The translations under genes were made by a program, and so were the position numbers. 64,000 bases of DNA from Rossellomorea vietnamensis (GTDB lineage: Bacteria > Bacillota > Bacilli > Bacillales > Bacillaceae_B), in the NCBI RefSeq assembly GCF_008180415.1, contig NZ_VTEI01000001.1, forward strand, positions 454,227-518,226. The letters are read 5' to 3'. This document shows positions 16,271 to 24,819 of this stretch, in pieces. The notes below the pieces were generated by a model. That model worked only from the letters and a program-made list of their open reading frames with translations, had not been told where the DNA came from and searched no databases. Numbering within the stretch: position 1 is the first letter of the stretch; each line of letters opens with the position of its first letter.

Positions 16271-17074
16271 TTACATTTCCGAAGGAGTAGTTCTGGAAGC
16301 AGCCAATGCAGTTAAAGCCTTCTCAATATAACTATATACTTCTTCTGCAATCCTTAGAAATTCTTTAACATCTACAATAGTATCCAGGTAACACGAATAT
16401 AGATAGTCAACTAAAGCTGAATCAATATTGCAATAATCTGATATGGCACTCTTCATCTTAGTAATGTCATCTTGCCAAACCCCTGTATCCTCTAAAACCA
16501 AAGAGTATAATGCACGAATTAACCTCTTTGAGTAACCTTTGATGTATCTAGATTTCAGTGTGTCATCATTGGCATTAGATAGAAAGCCGCGAACGCGATC
16601 CACTGCCTCTCGAGTGTCTGAATTCAAGTCTAATATGAACTCTTGTGAAATAAGAATAGGCGGTACTTCTTCGCCAATATCAGTACCATGTATACAAACA
16701 CAGATTATCTTGATCCAAAATCCCCATTCATTGGGCTTACTTCTTACATCACCCAGTGAACAAATAACTGTATCAACCTTAGTTACTAATCGATATTTTT
16801 GTAAAATCTGGTCCTTCAGACATGATACTTTATCATCATCTATATCTTCTGGTCTTTCGCATACTATTGTAAAATCTGCATCAGACTTAAATGGCTTAGC
16901 AGTACCTTTAGGAATTGAGCCACACATATAAATACTGTGAATCTTCCCATCGAACTCTGAAAGCAAGCTAGCTGTATACTCCTCTACAAATGTCTTGTAC
17001 TCACTCTGAATATTGATCTTCTTTATAACCTTTTCCAAAACCATATCTGGTCTCCTTTTATCTTCTAAGATCAT
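16271..17074 (-). CDS. Nucleotidyltransferase domain protein
   Basis: A 267-residue protein with an N-terminal Pol-beta-type nucleotidyltransferase fold: YMCGSIPKGTAKPFKSDADF (about 49-68) shows the GS-x(n)-SDxDF signature with two metal-binding aspartates, and VDTVI supplies the third. The rest is helical and may be a substrate-binding domain, as in aminoglycoside adenylyltransferase-like proteins; the target is unknown. I chose ATG 17074, preceded by GGGGGAG at good spacing. An upstream ATG at 17125 overlaps the stop of the YdcF gene as ATGA and also has AAGGGA before it, so a longer, translationally coupled form is possible. Confidence 0.75.
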   Translation of the reverse strand: MILEDKRRPDMVLEKVIKKINIQSEYKTFVEEYTASLLSEFDGKIHSIYMCGSIPKGTAKPFKSDADFTIVCERPEDIDDDKVSCLKDQILQKYRLVTKVDTVICSLGDVRSKPNEWGFWIKIICVCIHGTDIGEEVPPILISQEFILDLNSDTREAVDRVRGFLSNANDDTLKSRYIKGYSKRLIRALYSLVLEDTGVWQDDITKMKSAISDYCNIDSALVDYLYSCYLDTIVDVKEFLRIAEEVYSYIEKALTALAASRTTPSEM

Positions 17075-17121
17075 TTTATCTCCCCCCTTTTTAATTTTCA
17101 CACTTCTTAAAGGAGTAAGTT

Positions 17122-17715
17122 TCATTGTCTTCCCTTATAGAAACGCAAATAAATGATGAACATCTGTATGTATATGTAAACGTAAATAATTCCAAATCCT
17201 ATGACGAATTCTTTTGGCACTCTAGACTTTTCCAAGGTATGGTCAATTCCGAGCCGATAAGCATATGAACTAGCTTTTCGCAAATGCCAAGGTGAGGTAA
17301 CGATAACCGCATTTCTCAGCCCTCTCTCGTGCATAATTTCTCGCGATTTCACCAAATTTTCATAAGTGCCCCTCGCTTTTGTTTCAAGTATAATTTGGCT
17401 GCCATCCACGCCTAATTCCACTAAGGCGCTTGCCATTATTTCTGCTTCAACATGGTTATTTGCGACAGATGCTCCCGAACAAATAACTACTTCAGCAATT
17501 CCATTGTGATAGAGGTCTGTTGCTTTATAAATTCGCTCTCGTAAAATTGGAGTCATTCTTCCATCCTTTTTAGCCGGATAACCAAGTACAATCATAGCAT
17601 CTCTTTTTTGACCATGATTATAACCCGCTTTGTTAAAATGCTTACGAATAATATAACCCCAAACATAAGGCATATAAGTATTAAGCATAAAATATACAAG
17701 CCTATCATTTAACAT
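17122..17715 (-). CDS. YdcF family (DUF218/ElyC-SanA) protein
   Basis: A protein of about 197 residues with the DUF218 domain: AMIVLGYPAKKDGRMTP (strand plus Gly-rich loop, here GYP instead of the usual GGG), RERIYKATDLY, VVICSGA, EAEIMASALVELGV, ILETKARGTYENLVKSREIM and VIVTSPWHLRKA, all in family order. Homologues are membrane-linked and tied to envelope or polysaccharide metabolism (SanA, ElyC). A C-terminal hydrophobic helix (FGIIYVYIYIQMFIIYL) would anchor it. ATG 17715 has GAGGAG only two bases away, so the exact start is uncertain; upstream codons back to 17790 are open. It may be coupled to the nucleotidyltransferase gene downstream. Confidence 0.8.
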   Translation of the reverse strand: MLNDRLVYFMLNTYMPYVWGYIIRKHFNKAGYNHGQKRDAMIVLGYPAKKDGRMTPILRERIYKATDLYHNGIAEVVICSGASVANNHVEAEIMASALVELGVDGSQIILETKARGTYENLVKSREIMHERGLRNAVIVTSPWHLRKASSYAYRLGIDHTLEKSRVPKEFVIGFGIIYVYIYIQMFIIYLRFYKGRQ

Positions 17716-17802
17716 ATCTCCTCTGACATTCTCTTTATCAAACGACAGATAATATACTTTGTAATGGGTGCACATCGGATTTAATAACAATCATTTGTTC
17801 GA

Positions 17803-17876
17803 TTAAACTGCCCAATAATGGAAGAAGGCAATAGCTGGATCAAATTAGCTGATCTTCAGTTATTGCCCCCCTTAAC
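17803..17876. repeat. Dispersed stem-loop repeat, copy 2
   Basis: CCAATAATGGAAGAAGGCAA followed by TAGCTGGATCA...TGATCTTCAGTTATTGCC folds into a long stem (GGCAATA/TATTGCC plus GGATCA/TGATC). It is related to 14542-14614. The remainder of 17716-18045 shows nothing else. Confidence 0.65.
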
Positions 17877-18045
17877 CAATGAGTGTAACGATATTATTTG
17901 AGGTCAAAACATTTCTCACAGATAAATTTACCTTCATTATTCAAATAAGCTTTTATCTCTGTCATTCCCTTTTTCTAATAAATAGCTTTCACAAAAAACG
18001 TCAAATCTTTTTTGAATTGCATCTCGTCTTACAGTTTTATATGAA

Positions 18046-18432
18046 CTATTGCTCTGAAGATTCTTGATTATTTACAAACATTTGGGCATTTTCAAACTGA
18101 ATGTCTAGCGCCTTATTTAACTCCATATTTTGAGTTGCGGGATCTGCTGCAGCTGTATCCAACTCTTTGATTATCCCCCTGAAATAATCTCTATATTTAT
18201 TAAATTCTAAGCCTTTTTCTTCGAATACTTGAATTACTAATTCATTTTTGTCCTTTGCTTCTAAACTAAGCCAATCTTTCAATGGCTGATTTAATGCAAT
18301 TTCTTTATTGTTTACCATTACAGTCACCACTTCTTCTTGAGTCACCTCTTTATCTGTATTGCTTTCATTCTCTTGACTACACGCAGCTAATGTAATTACT
18401 GTAATTAAAATTAACACTTTAAATAACTTCAT
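18046..18432 (-). CDS. Lipoprotein, unknown function
   Basis: A 128-residue lipoprotein: signal peptide MKLFKVLILITVITLAAC with lipobox LAAC (Cys18), then a Ser/Asn/Glu-rich linker and a helical domain. AAGGAGAGG lies five bases before ATG. It begins 20 bp after the end of the OppC-like permease gene on the same strand, so it is probably the last gene of that operon. It is much smaller than an oligopeptide-binding protein (usually over 500 residues) and cannot be the standard substrate-binding subunit. Confidence 0.82.
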   Translation of the reverse strand: MKLFKVLILITVITLAACSQENESNTDKEVTQEEVVTVMVNNKEIALNQPLKDWLSLEAKDKNELVIQVFEEKGLEFNKYRDYFRGIIKELDTAAADPATQNMELNKALDIQFENAQMFVNNQESSEQ

Positions 18433-18452
18433 TGAAACCTCTCCTTTGTAAC

Positions 18453-19448
18453 TTAAATTTTTTGCGCAAAGGTAAAATCACTCTTTTCCAAAGCTTTCTT
18501 TGGAGGATTGACTTCTTTTCTTTCAACTTCTCCCTTACCTATCTTATCTCTCGATTCTTTAAGTCCTTCTAAAATAAAATTTAATGAGAGGATACTAAGG
18601 GAAAAGAATACAACTGGAAATACCAATAGCCATGGTGATATGGGGAGTTGATAAAAGTAACTTCCTATCAACCCTGACCACTCGTTTGATGTAGATAAGG
18701 CATATTTCGGTTCTCCGCTATATAGTTCAGCAAAATCAGCTCCACCAATAAATATTTTTAATAATCCTAGATGAGCGAGCAAGATTAAAACTTGAACAAC
18801 CTGCTGAATGAACAATATTGGTATCCTTGGCTTTACAATTGGAAGCATCTGCTTTCTGAAGATATGCATTGGACTGGCCCCCATTATCTTTGCTGCTGAT
18901 ACATACTCTTTAAATGAAATTTCAATAAACTCGTCTTTAAAAACTTGTGAAAGCATCGGCACTCCAATCATCACGATGACTAACAACTGAATTACTGTTT
19001 TTTCGGTAACAGTAAAGACCGTCGATACGCTGACAGGCAGTAAAATAAAAAAACCTAACAGAGTAGCAGGTATATATCTAAAGGGTTCGGTTCCGCTTTG
19101 GACGACCGTTTTAATAAATGGCGACATATTGTATAAAAGGTAACCAAACATAATACTAAGGAGTATTCTTACAACACCCAATCCAAACGCTATTCCTAGC
19201 GTATATTTGGCCCCAGCAATAATTTTATAAAAGAGATCATCACCTGTACGATCTGTTCCAAACCAAAATTTTTCGGAAGGTGAAAATGGTGGTGCTTCTA
19301 AGGCCTTTCCCTCGGAATTGTATAGCACTCCATGCTGAGGAATTTCATTATCCATAAAAATGTAGTGATACAGACTAAGTAAGATTAACGAAGCAATAAA
19401 CAAGAACCCTATCATGAATAGAGGGTTCCTTATTAATCTTTTTGTCAA
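18453..19448 (-). CDS. OppC/DppC-like ABC transporter permease
   Basis: A 331-residue inner-membrane permease. The N-terminal helix (PLFMIGFLFIASLILLSLYHY) is followed by the extracytoplasmic segment PPFSPSEKFWFGTDRTGDDLFYK, the 'GTDxxGRD' signature of OppC proteins. Five more helices follow, with the cytoplasmic coupling loop YVSAAKIMGASPMHIFRKQMLPIVKP (EAA motif with conserved Gly). A charged tail ends FTFAQKI. The start is TTG, with GAGAGGTG seven bases upstream, overlapping the upstream gene's stop as TTGA. No ATPase or peptide-binding protein lies nearby. Confidence 0.88.
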   Translation of the reverse strand: MTKRLIRNPLFMIGFLFIASLILLSLYHYIFMDNEIPQHGVLYNSEGKALEAPPFSPSEKFWFGTDRTGDDLFYKIIAGAKYTLGIAFGLGVVRILLSIMFGYLLYNMSPFIKTVVQSGTEPFRYIPATLLGFFILLPVSVSTVFTVTEKTVIQLLVIVMIGVPMLSQVFKDEFIEISFKEYVSAAKIMGASPMHIFRKQMLPIVKPRIPILFIQQVVQVLILLAHLGLLKIFIGGADFAELYSGEPKYALSTSNEWSGLIGSYFYQLPISPWLLVFPVVFFSLSILSLNFILEGLKESRDKIGKGEVERKEVNPPKKALEKSDFTFAQKI

Positions 19449-20296
19449 TAGGGTTCACCTCTCCAACGATATATTAAAGCATCAACAATTTTCAGACCAA
19501 GAATGACAGGAAGGAAGATAAGGATAATACAAACAGTAAATACCTCGGTTGAATTGAAACGAATAATAAATGATGTCAAACCATTTATATTGAAGATGTA
19601 CTCGACCATCACTAAATTTGATAAGATAAGCCAAACAATATATTTTGAATGAGATAATAAATGAAGCATGGTATTCGGAAGAATATGCTTTAACATCACT
19701 TCATTTTTTGACAAACCTTTTGATATTGCAAAATGATAATATTCTTTCTCTCTTTCCTCGTTAAAACGCTGTAACATAATCCTGCTAATTAAAAAAGTGG
19801 GCAGGATACAAAGAGTAAGAAAAGGAATTCCAAAAGCCTGCTCTTCATAACCAGAAGCTACGCTAAAAAGTAAGATGTCTGTTTTTTTGAAAAACCAAAT
19901 CACAAGCGACTGGATTGAAACAACAATAAAAATATCAGGGATTGATTCAGCTACGAAAAAGAGAAGATTGCTTTTTCTCCTAATATCTCTCGAAAATAAA
20001 GATACTAAGTATACAGTTGCGATGGATAAAATAATTGATACTATCACTGCGGATATGAGCATTTTCAGGGAAAAGAAATAAGGAGACCAAATATCAGGGA
20101 ACAGTTCTCTAGGTGTTGTGTTTATGGAATGGTAATAAATATCACCGTTTACAATTGACGTTAATAACTGGTTTACCCCTTTTATATAATTTGAGAAATC
20201 AATTCCATATCCATTGAATAAAAAAGGAATAGAACCTATTAAGATAATAATAAAAATACTCCATCCTAATTTTAATACCCCTTTAAAATAGGACAA
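19445..20296 (-). CDS. OppB/DppB-like ABC transporter permease
   Basis: A permease of about 283 residues pairing with the downstream OppC-like protein. It has six hydrophobic segments and an EAA-type coupling loop (YYHFAISKGLSKNEVMLKHILPN, about 186-208) before the last helices. OppB proteins are usually near 310 residues, so it is slightly short. The start is probably TTG at 20296, seven bases from GGGAGG; the GTG at 20302 abuts that site. A TTGA overlap links it to the next gene. The ECF anti-sigma gene ends 118 bp upstream on the same strand, so the two modules may be cotranscribed. Confidence 0.82.
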   Translation of the reverse strand: MSYFKGVLKLGWSIFIIILIGSIPFLFNGYGIDFSNYIKGVNQLLTSIVNGDIYYHSINTTPRELFPDIWSPYFFSLKMLISAVIVSIILSIATVYLVSLFSRDIRRKSNLLFFVAESIPDIFIVVSIQSLVIWFFKKTDILLFSVASGYEEQAFGIPFLTLCILPTFLISRIMLQRFNEEREKEYYHFAISKGLSKNEVMLKHILPNTMLHLLSHSKYIVWLILSNLVMVEYIFNINGLTSFIIRFNSTEVFTVCIILIFLPVILGLKIVDALIYRWRGEPY

Positions 20297-20413
20297 AGAC
20301 ACACCTCCCTTTCTTTCTTACATGTCCAAAAAAGGAATAAAAGGCAAATAAATAACCTTAAACCTTTTACTATCTTCAAAAAGTAGACTCCTATATCCAT
20401 GATTGCTTATTTG

Positions 20414-21388
20414 TTAATCTGGCTTATTATGTGAATAAACCACTTCTGAAATAGTAATCAGATCATCTTTTGTAACATTAACTAAATCCTGACTTGAAAC
20501 TGTGTACATCATGGTTTTTCCATCTTTATCAACCATCCATTTAACCTCTTGAATCGGGATGTCGGTTTCTTCTTCTCGTATATATAGCGCTTCTAAATCG
20601 TGAATCATTACAGATTCTAATGTAGTATCATTAGAAAACCGATATTCATCAATTTGCATCTTCATTAAAAAACTATTTACAACTATTTCGCTAGTCCCAT
20701 TTGAATAACTTGTACTGACCGAAAGTTGTTCTTCTTGGGTTTTGAAGATTTCTTCTACTATTTCCTCCTCCGAGTTTTTGGCTTTTGCTAGTAGCTTCGC
20801 TTTTTCATAGGCAGAAAAGGGTTCATACCAGTTTCGGATCACTCCTTTTGCAAAGGAATAATGGTTAGGCAGTTCTTTATCTGGCAGATAAGAGTGTTCA
20901 ATTGCTTCTTTGTATTGACTAAAATCGGTATAAATGTAGGGTGCGTCCACATAGTACAATTGTGGTGGGGTTTCTGCTGTACTTTGTTTAACTTCTTTTA
21001 CACTATAAAAAGCTGCCACTTCGCCAGGCTCTAATTTCTTTGTATAATGTTCCTTTACCAGCTCTTCAAAGTTTTTAACGTATCCAGAGTTCGAGGTGTT
21101 ATGATTTATATCATCCTTATCGAATTCAATTACCTTCTCTCCATTGGAAGAGTTCAAGAAGTATATCAACTGATGATCTGTAGCGTAAGTATAAATACCA
21201 GCAGTCAGTACAATCCCTAAGGCAACCACAGCTACTCTAGTCACCTTATTCAAACGGCTAAACAATCTATTGCCTTTCATTTTTGGATTACGTTCAATCT
21301 TTGCTTCTCGAACACCAAGTTGGAACCGGGTCTCTAATTCGTCGGGAACTTTAATCTTATCCATCTCTTCTCTAACTCTATTAGTCAT
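20414..21388 (-). CDS. Putative anti-sigma factor, single-pass membrane protein
   Basis: A 324-residue protein with a cytoplasmic N-domain of about 55 residues (MTNRVREEMDKIKVPDELETRF), one membrane helix (RVAVVALGIVLTAGIYTYAT, about 52-71) and an extracytoplasmic domain of about 250 residues. This layout and its position directly after an ECF sigma gene indicate the cognate anti-sigma factor. The outer domain probably senses an envelope signal; I recognise no sensor family. ATG 21388 has AAAGGAGG nine bases upstream and overlaps the end of the sigma gene by 8 bp, implying translational coupling. Confidence 0.78.
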   Translation of the reverse strand: MTNRVREEMDKIKVPDELETRFQLGVREAKIERNPKMKGNRLFSRLNKVTRVAVVALGIVLTAGIYTYATDHQLIYFLNSSNGEKVIEFDKDDINHNTSNSGYVKNFEELVKEHYTKKLEPGEVAAFYSVKEVKQSTAETPPQLYYVDAPYIYTDFSQYKEAIEHSYLPDKELPNHYSFAKGVIRNWYEPFSAYEKAKLLAKAKNSEEEIVEEIFKTQEEQLSVSTSYSNGTSEIVVNSFLMKMQIDEYRFSNDTTLESVMIHDLEALYIREEETDIPIQEVKWMVDKDGKTMMYTVSSQDLVNVTKDDLITISEVVYSHNKPD

Positions 21389-21887
21389 AAAAATCAACCT
21401 CCTTTGCTTGTTTTCTCAGTTTTCCTAATGCTCGATACAATACGGATTTCGCTGTTCCTAATGGGATGTTTAGCAGATCAGCTATTTCTCGAAATGTATA
21501 GCCTTCATAAAACTTTAATATGACAAGGCTCTTTTCTTCTTCCTCCAATTCATCTAATAGTTCTTGAAGAGATAAAGAAAGAGGTATATCTTCTTCTTCA
21601 AGACCTATATATTCTTCATGTTGTGGCACTAACTGAAGTAATCTTTTCCTTTTTTTAAGAAAATTGATTGAACAAGTAATGGCGATTTTAATAATCCATG
21701 TTTTAAAAAACTGTGGATTATTTAAACTTTGAATATTTTTAAAAGCCCTATAAGCGACTTCTTGAGCCACATCTAGTGCATCATCTTCATTTTTTACATA
21801 AACGTATGCAATTTTGTATATGTCTGCTTTATATATTTCTAAAAGCTTTAGGAAGGCTTTTTCATTACCCTTCTGAGCTTTCTTCAC
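21381..21887 (-). CDS. ECF RNA polymerase sigma factor
   Basis: A 168-residue sigma-70-type factor of the extracytoplasmic function class. Region 2 includes AYVYVKNEDDALDVAQEVAYRAF (about 27-49, core binding and -10 recognition). Region 4 includes LDELEEEEKSLVILKFYEGYTFREIADLLNIPLGTAKSVLYRALGKL (about 110-156, helix-turn-helix for the -35). It directs RNA polymerase to genes under the linked anti-sigma factor's control, possibly including the permease operon downstream. The GTG at 21887 is about 18 bases from the only good ribosome-binding site (GGAAGGGGG). Two in-frame ATT codons (21899, 21896) sit at proper spacing, so an AUU start is possible. Confidence 0.88.
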   Translation of the reverse strand: MKKAQKGNEKAFLKLLEIYKADIYKIAYVYVKNEDDALDVAQEVAYRAFKNIQSLNNPQFFKTWIIKIAITCSINFLKKRKRLLQLVPQHEEYIGLEEEDIPLSLSLQELLDELEEEEKSLVILKFYEGYTFREIADLLNIPLGTAKSVLYRALGKLRKQAKEVDFYD

Positions 21888-22210
21888 TAAACTAATAATT
21901 TCGGTTCCCCCTTCCTCTTTATTTCTTTGTATACATTAGACAACATAGTTTATTATTTGGCTTAAATATTTTTAAGTTTTTTATTTTTTTTTGAAATGAC
22001 TTTCTTAATTAAATTTCAAATATATTAATTACGACAAGATTTAATCCCTTTAGCCGGAAAAAAGGAACCAAATTAAACCGTATCGATCTGGCATTTCGTT
22101 TTAATTTTTTTGACCGTTAATCCATATTTACCAAAATGATTATTTAACTGATAGTTATAACAACGTTAATTTCATAAAAAAATTTGTGAAAATATATTTT
22201 ATAAGGAGTA

Positions 22211-22256
22211 CTAAAAAGGCATGATAATTAAAACTACTAATTACCATGCCTTTTTA
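22211..22256. terminator. Bidirectional hairpin/terminator
   Basis: CTAAAAAGGCATG(A)TAATTA pairs with TAATTACCATGCCTTTTTAG, with T-runs on both strands. It lies in the 500-bp gap between the sigma gene and dat. A second short hairpin (CCGTTAAA/TTTAACGG) is at 22308-22334. The rest of the gap is AT-rich and featureless. Confidence 0.8.
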
Positions 22257-22353
22257 GTTTATTTATTTTACTAATACCGTTATTTACAATAATATCCCAA
22301 ATTCCATCTTCCGTTAAATGGCCCTTTAACGGAACAACTCTTTCCAAGAAAAC

Positions 22354-22384
22354 AAAAAAAACAGCCCTATAAAAAGGCTGTTCC
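22354..22384 (-). terminator. Rho-independent terminator of dat
   Basis: On the minus strand AACAGCC and GGGCTGTT pair around a seven-base loop, followed by eight T residues. Confidence 0.88.
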
Positions 22385-22394
22385 TTTGTATTCC

Positions 22395-23246
22395 TTATTC
22401 CCCACACTGCTGAACAATTCTCTCTTCAAAACCTGCCTGCAGTTTTCTAGTTATGTCTCCCGGCTCTTCGGTTTTGAAGCTTTCTCCGACTACTTTCACA
22501 ATCGGCATCACTTCTGAAGTGGTGCTGGCGAGGAAGATTTCGTCGGCGGCGAGAAGCTCATCAATGCTGAATTCCTCTTCTTTGATAGTGATGTTTTGCT
22601 CTTTACAGATGTCCATGATCACTCTGCGGGTGATTCCGTTTAGAATCAGGTTTGTTGCAGGGTGCGTTTTGATGATTCCGTCTTTTACGATGAACATGTT
22701 GGATGATGATCCTTCTGTGACGGTTGAGCCCCTGTGGAGGATGGCTTCAAAGCAGCCTGCTTCAGCCGCTTCCTGCTTTGCCATGATGTTCCCCAGGAGA
22801 TTAAGGCTTTTGATGTCACATCTCAGCCAGCGGACGTCTTCCACCAGTTTTGCGTGCACGCCTTTTTCCAACTTGTCTTTCGGTCTTTCGATTTCTTTTG
22901 TGTAGGCAGTAAAAGCTGGCTTCACATCTTTTTCTGGGTAGTGATGCTGCCTTGCTGCCACACCGCGGGAAAACTGAAGATAAATCGTTCCATCGTTAAT
23001 ATTGTTGCGTTTGACCAATGATGCTAGGAGGTTCTTCAGTTCTTCCAACGTGTATGGAAGGGTCATGCCGATCTTTTCAGCACTTTGAAATAAGCGTGTA
23101 AGGTGCTCATCAGCTGTAAAAAAAGTTGAGTTGTAGACACGGATCACTTCATAGATACCGTCTCCGAATTGATATCCTCTGTCTTCAATGTCGACTTTTG
23201 CTTTGTTTCTATCTAGAATCTGGCCATCCAATATTACATAATCCAA
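22395..23246 (-). CDS. dat: D-amino-acid transaminase
   Basis: A 283-residue fold-type IV PLP enzyme that interconverts D-alanine and 2-oxoglutarate with pyruvate and D-glutamate, supplying D-amino acids for peptidoglycan. Signatures are DRGYQFGDGIYEVIRVYN near residue 23, the PLP lysine in CDIKSLNLLGN (about 143-153), the glutamate/TEGSSSNMF block (about 175-184) and ILNGITRRVI (about 203-212). The length equals that of characterised Bacillus D-amino acid transaminases. It lies 22 bp downstream of pepV on the same strand and is probably cotranscribed; the pair recycles cell-wall or peptide amino acids. A terminator follows directly. Confidence 0.93.
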   Translation of the reverse strand: MDYVILDGQILDRNKAKVDIEDRGYQFGDGIYEVIRVYNSTFFTADEHLTRLFQSAEKIGMTLPYTLEELKNLLASLVKRNNINDGTIYLQFSRGVAARQHHYPEKDVKPAFTAYTKEIERPKDKLEKGVHAKLVEDVRWLRCDIKSLNLLGNIMAKQEAAEAGCFEAILHRGSTVTEGSSSNMFIVKDGIIKTHPATNLILNGITRRVIMDICKEQNITIKEEEFSIDELLAADEIFLASTTSEVMPIVKVVGESFKTEEPGDITRKLQAGFEERIVQQCGE

Positions 23247-23267
23247 TGTCTTCTCTCCCCTTAGAAA

Positions 23268-24680
23268 CTATTTTTTTGCGAGCTCTGCAATCGCCTGTGC
23301 ATAAATTGCCGTTGCTTTCAGGATGTCTTCGACAAACATGTGCTCATCTTTCTGGTGAGCCACATCCGCTCTTCCCGGGAATAACGGACCAAAGGCCACA
23401 CCTGATTCCAATGACCTGGCGTAGGTTCCGCCTCCGATGCTTAATAGTTCCCCTTTATCACCCGTTTGCTCTTCGTAAACCTTTTGCAGGGTTTTTATTA
23501 AAACATGATCCTGATCCACATGGTGCGGCTCCGAATCAGAGAAGTTTTCAATAGAGAAGCCGTGCTTATTCACATGTGCTTCCAATGTCTCTCTGGCTTC
23601 CTTCATTTCAAAGGTAACAGGGTATCTCATATTCAATCCGAGTGATCCGCCGCTTTCATGATCAAAACGCAGTTTGCCGACGTTGATAGTCAGCGGGCCA
23701 GTGATATCATCCTCATAATTGATTCCGAAGCTCCTGCCTCTTGAATCACCATGGAAATGATTTTTGACAAAGCTAAAGTATTCCTTGGACGCGGAATCTA
23801 CCTCACTGTCACTTAAGAAGCAAGCCAAAATCAGCCCGGCATTCTTTCCGTTGTCCGGTTCCATTCCGTGGGCAGAAATTCCTTCAAGTTCAAGGTAAAG
23901 ATCGCCATTTTCCATGTAGTACTTTCCTTGCAGATCTTGCTCTTTCAAAAAGGAATGGTAGGCCTGCACCAGCCTGGAGTGGTCTGTTGAGACTGAAATC
24001 CTGGCCTTAGCAAAATCAGGAACCATATTGTAGCGTCTGCCTGATTCAAACTGAAGTACGCGCAAGCCAGCGTCTTCTCCGCTTCCAGGAACCTTTGAAA
24101 CCAAGTCATAATCCGCAATTCCTTTTTCAGCATAAATGATCGGGAAATCCGCATCAGGCGCGAATCCCATTGTCGGCATTTCTTCCACCTTAAAATAGTG
24201 GTCAACACAGCGCCAGTCACTTTCTTCATCTGTTCCGATGATCATCCGGACACGTTTATCGAGCGGAATACCCAGTTCCTTGACGATCTTCATCGCATAG
24301 TAAGCTGCAATCGTCGGTCCTTTATCATCCATCGCTCCCCTGGCAAAGATTTTGCCATCTTTGATTTCGCCTCCGAACGGATCGACACTCCATCCATCTC
24401 CTTCAGGAACAACATCAACATGACAAAGGATGCCGAGCAATTCGTCTCCTTGACCGAATTCAAGATGCCCTGCCAGATGATCAACATTCTTAGCTGCAAA
24501 ACCATCTTTTTCACCAAGGTTTAATAAATATGTAAGAGCTTCCTTTACCCCTTCCCCAAGAGGCGCTTCATCTGTCGTATTCTCTTCATTAAGGATACTT
24601 TTAATCTGCAGGAACTTCTGCAGGTCTCCTAATAAGTCACTTTTACGTTTCTCTACTTCTTCCATCCAGTTAATATTCAT
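23268..24680 (-). CDS. pepV: Dipeptidase PepV (M20 metallopeptidase)
   Basis: A 470-residue cytoplasmic dizinc dipeptidase. Metal and catalytic motifs are in order: LLGILCHVDVVPEGDGW (first zinc His and catalytic Asp), FARGAMDDKGPTIAAYYAMK (bridging Asp), IGTDEESDW (catalytic Glu and zinc Glu), DADFPIIYAEKG, and the C-terminal GGGTYARSLESGVAFGPLFPG with the last zinc His later in DVAHQKDEHM. It cleaves unspecific dipeptides, often with an N-terminal beta-Ala or D-Ala. ATG 24680 is favoured by AAGGAG at good spacing over the TTG two codons earlier. It is the first gene of the pepV-dat unit. B. subtilis ytjP is the equivalent. Confidence 0.93.
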   Translation of the reverse strand: MNINWMEEVEKRKSDLLGDLQKFLQIKSILNEENTTDEAPLGEGVKEALTYLLNLGEKDGFAAKNVDHLAGHLEFGQGDELLGILCHVDVVPEGDGWSVDPFGGEIKDGKIFARGAMDDKGPTIAAYYAMKIVKELGIPLDKRVRMIIGTDEESDWRCVDHYFKVEEMPTMGFAPDADFPIIYAEKGIADYDLVSKVPGSGEDAGLRVLQFESGRRYNMVPDFAKARISVSTDHSRLVQAYHSFLKEQDLQGKYYMENGDLYLELEGISAHGMEPDNGKNAGLILACFLSDSEVDSASKEYFSFVKNHFHGDSRGRSFGINYEDDITGPLTINVGKLRFDHESGGSLGLNMRYPVTFEMKEARETLEAHVNKHGFSIENFSDSEPHHVDQDHVLIKTLQKVYEEQTGDKGELLSIGGGTYARSLESGVAFGPLFPGRADVAHQKDEHMFVEDILKATAIYAQAIAELAKK

Positions 24681-24819
24681 AAGCAATCTCCTTTTCCAAA
24701 ATGGGTTGACTACTCTCTATTCTATACGTTCTGAGCCTTCATGCAAATGATCACAATTTATTAGATTGTAAATTGCCACTCAGGTTGTATGACATCGCTG
24801 GGTGGGAGGGGACTTTCTA

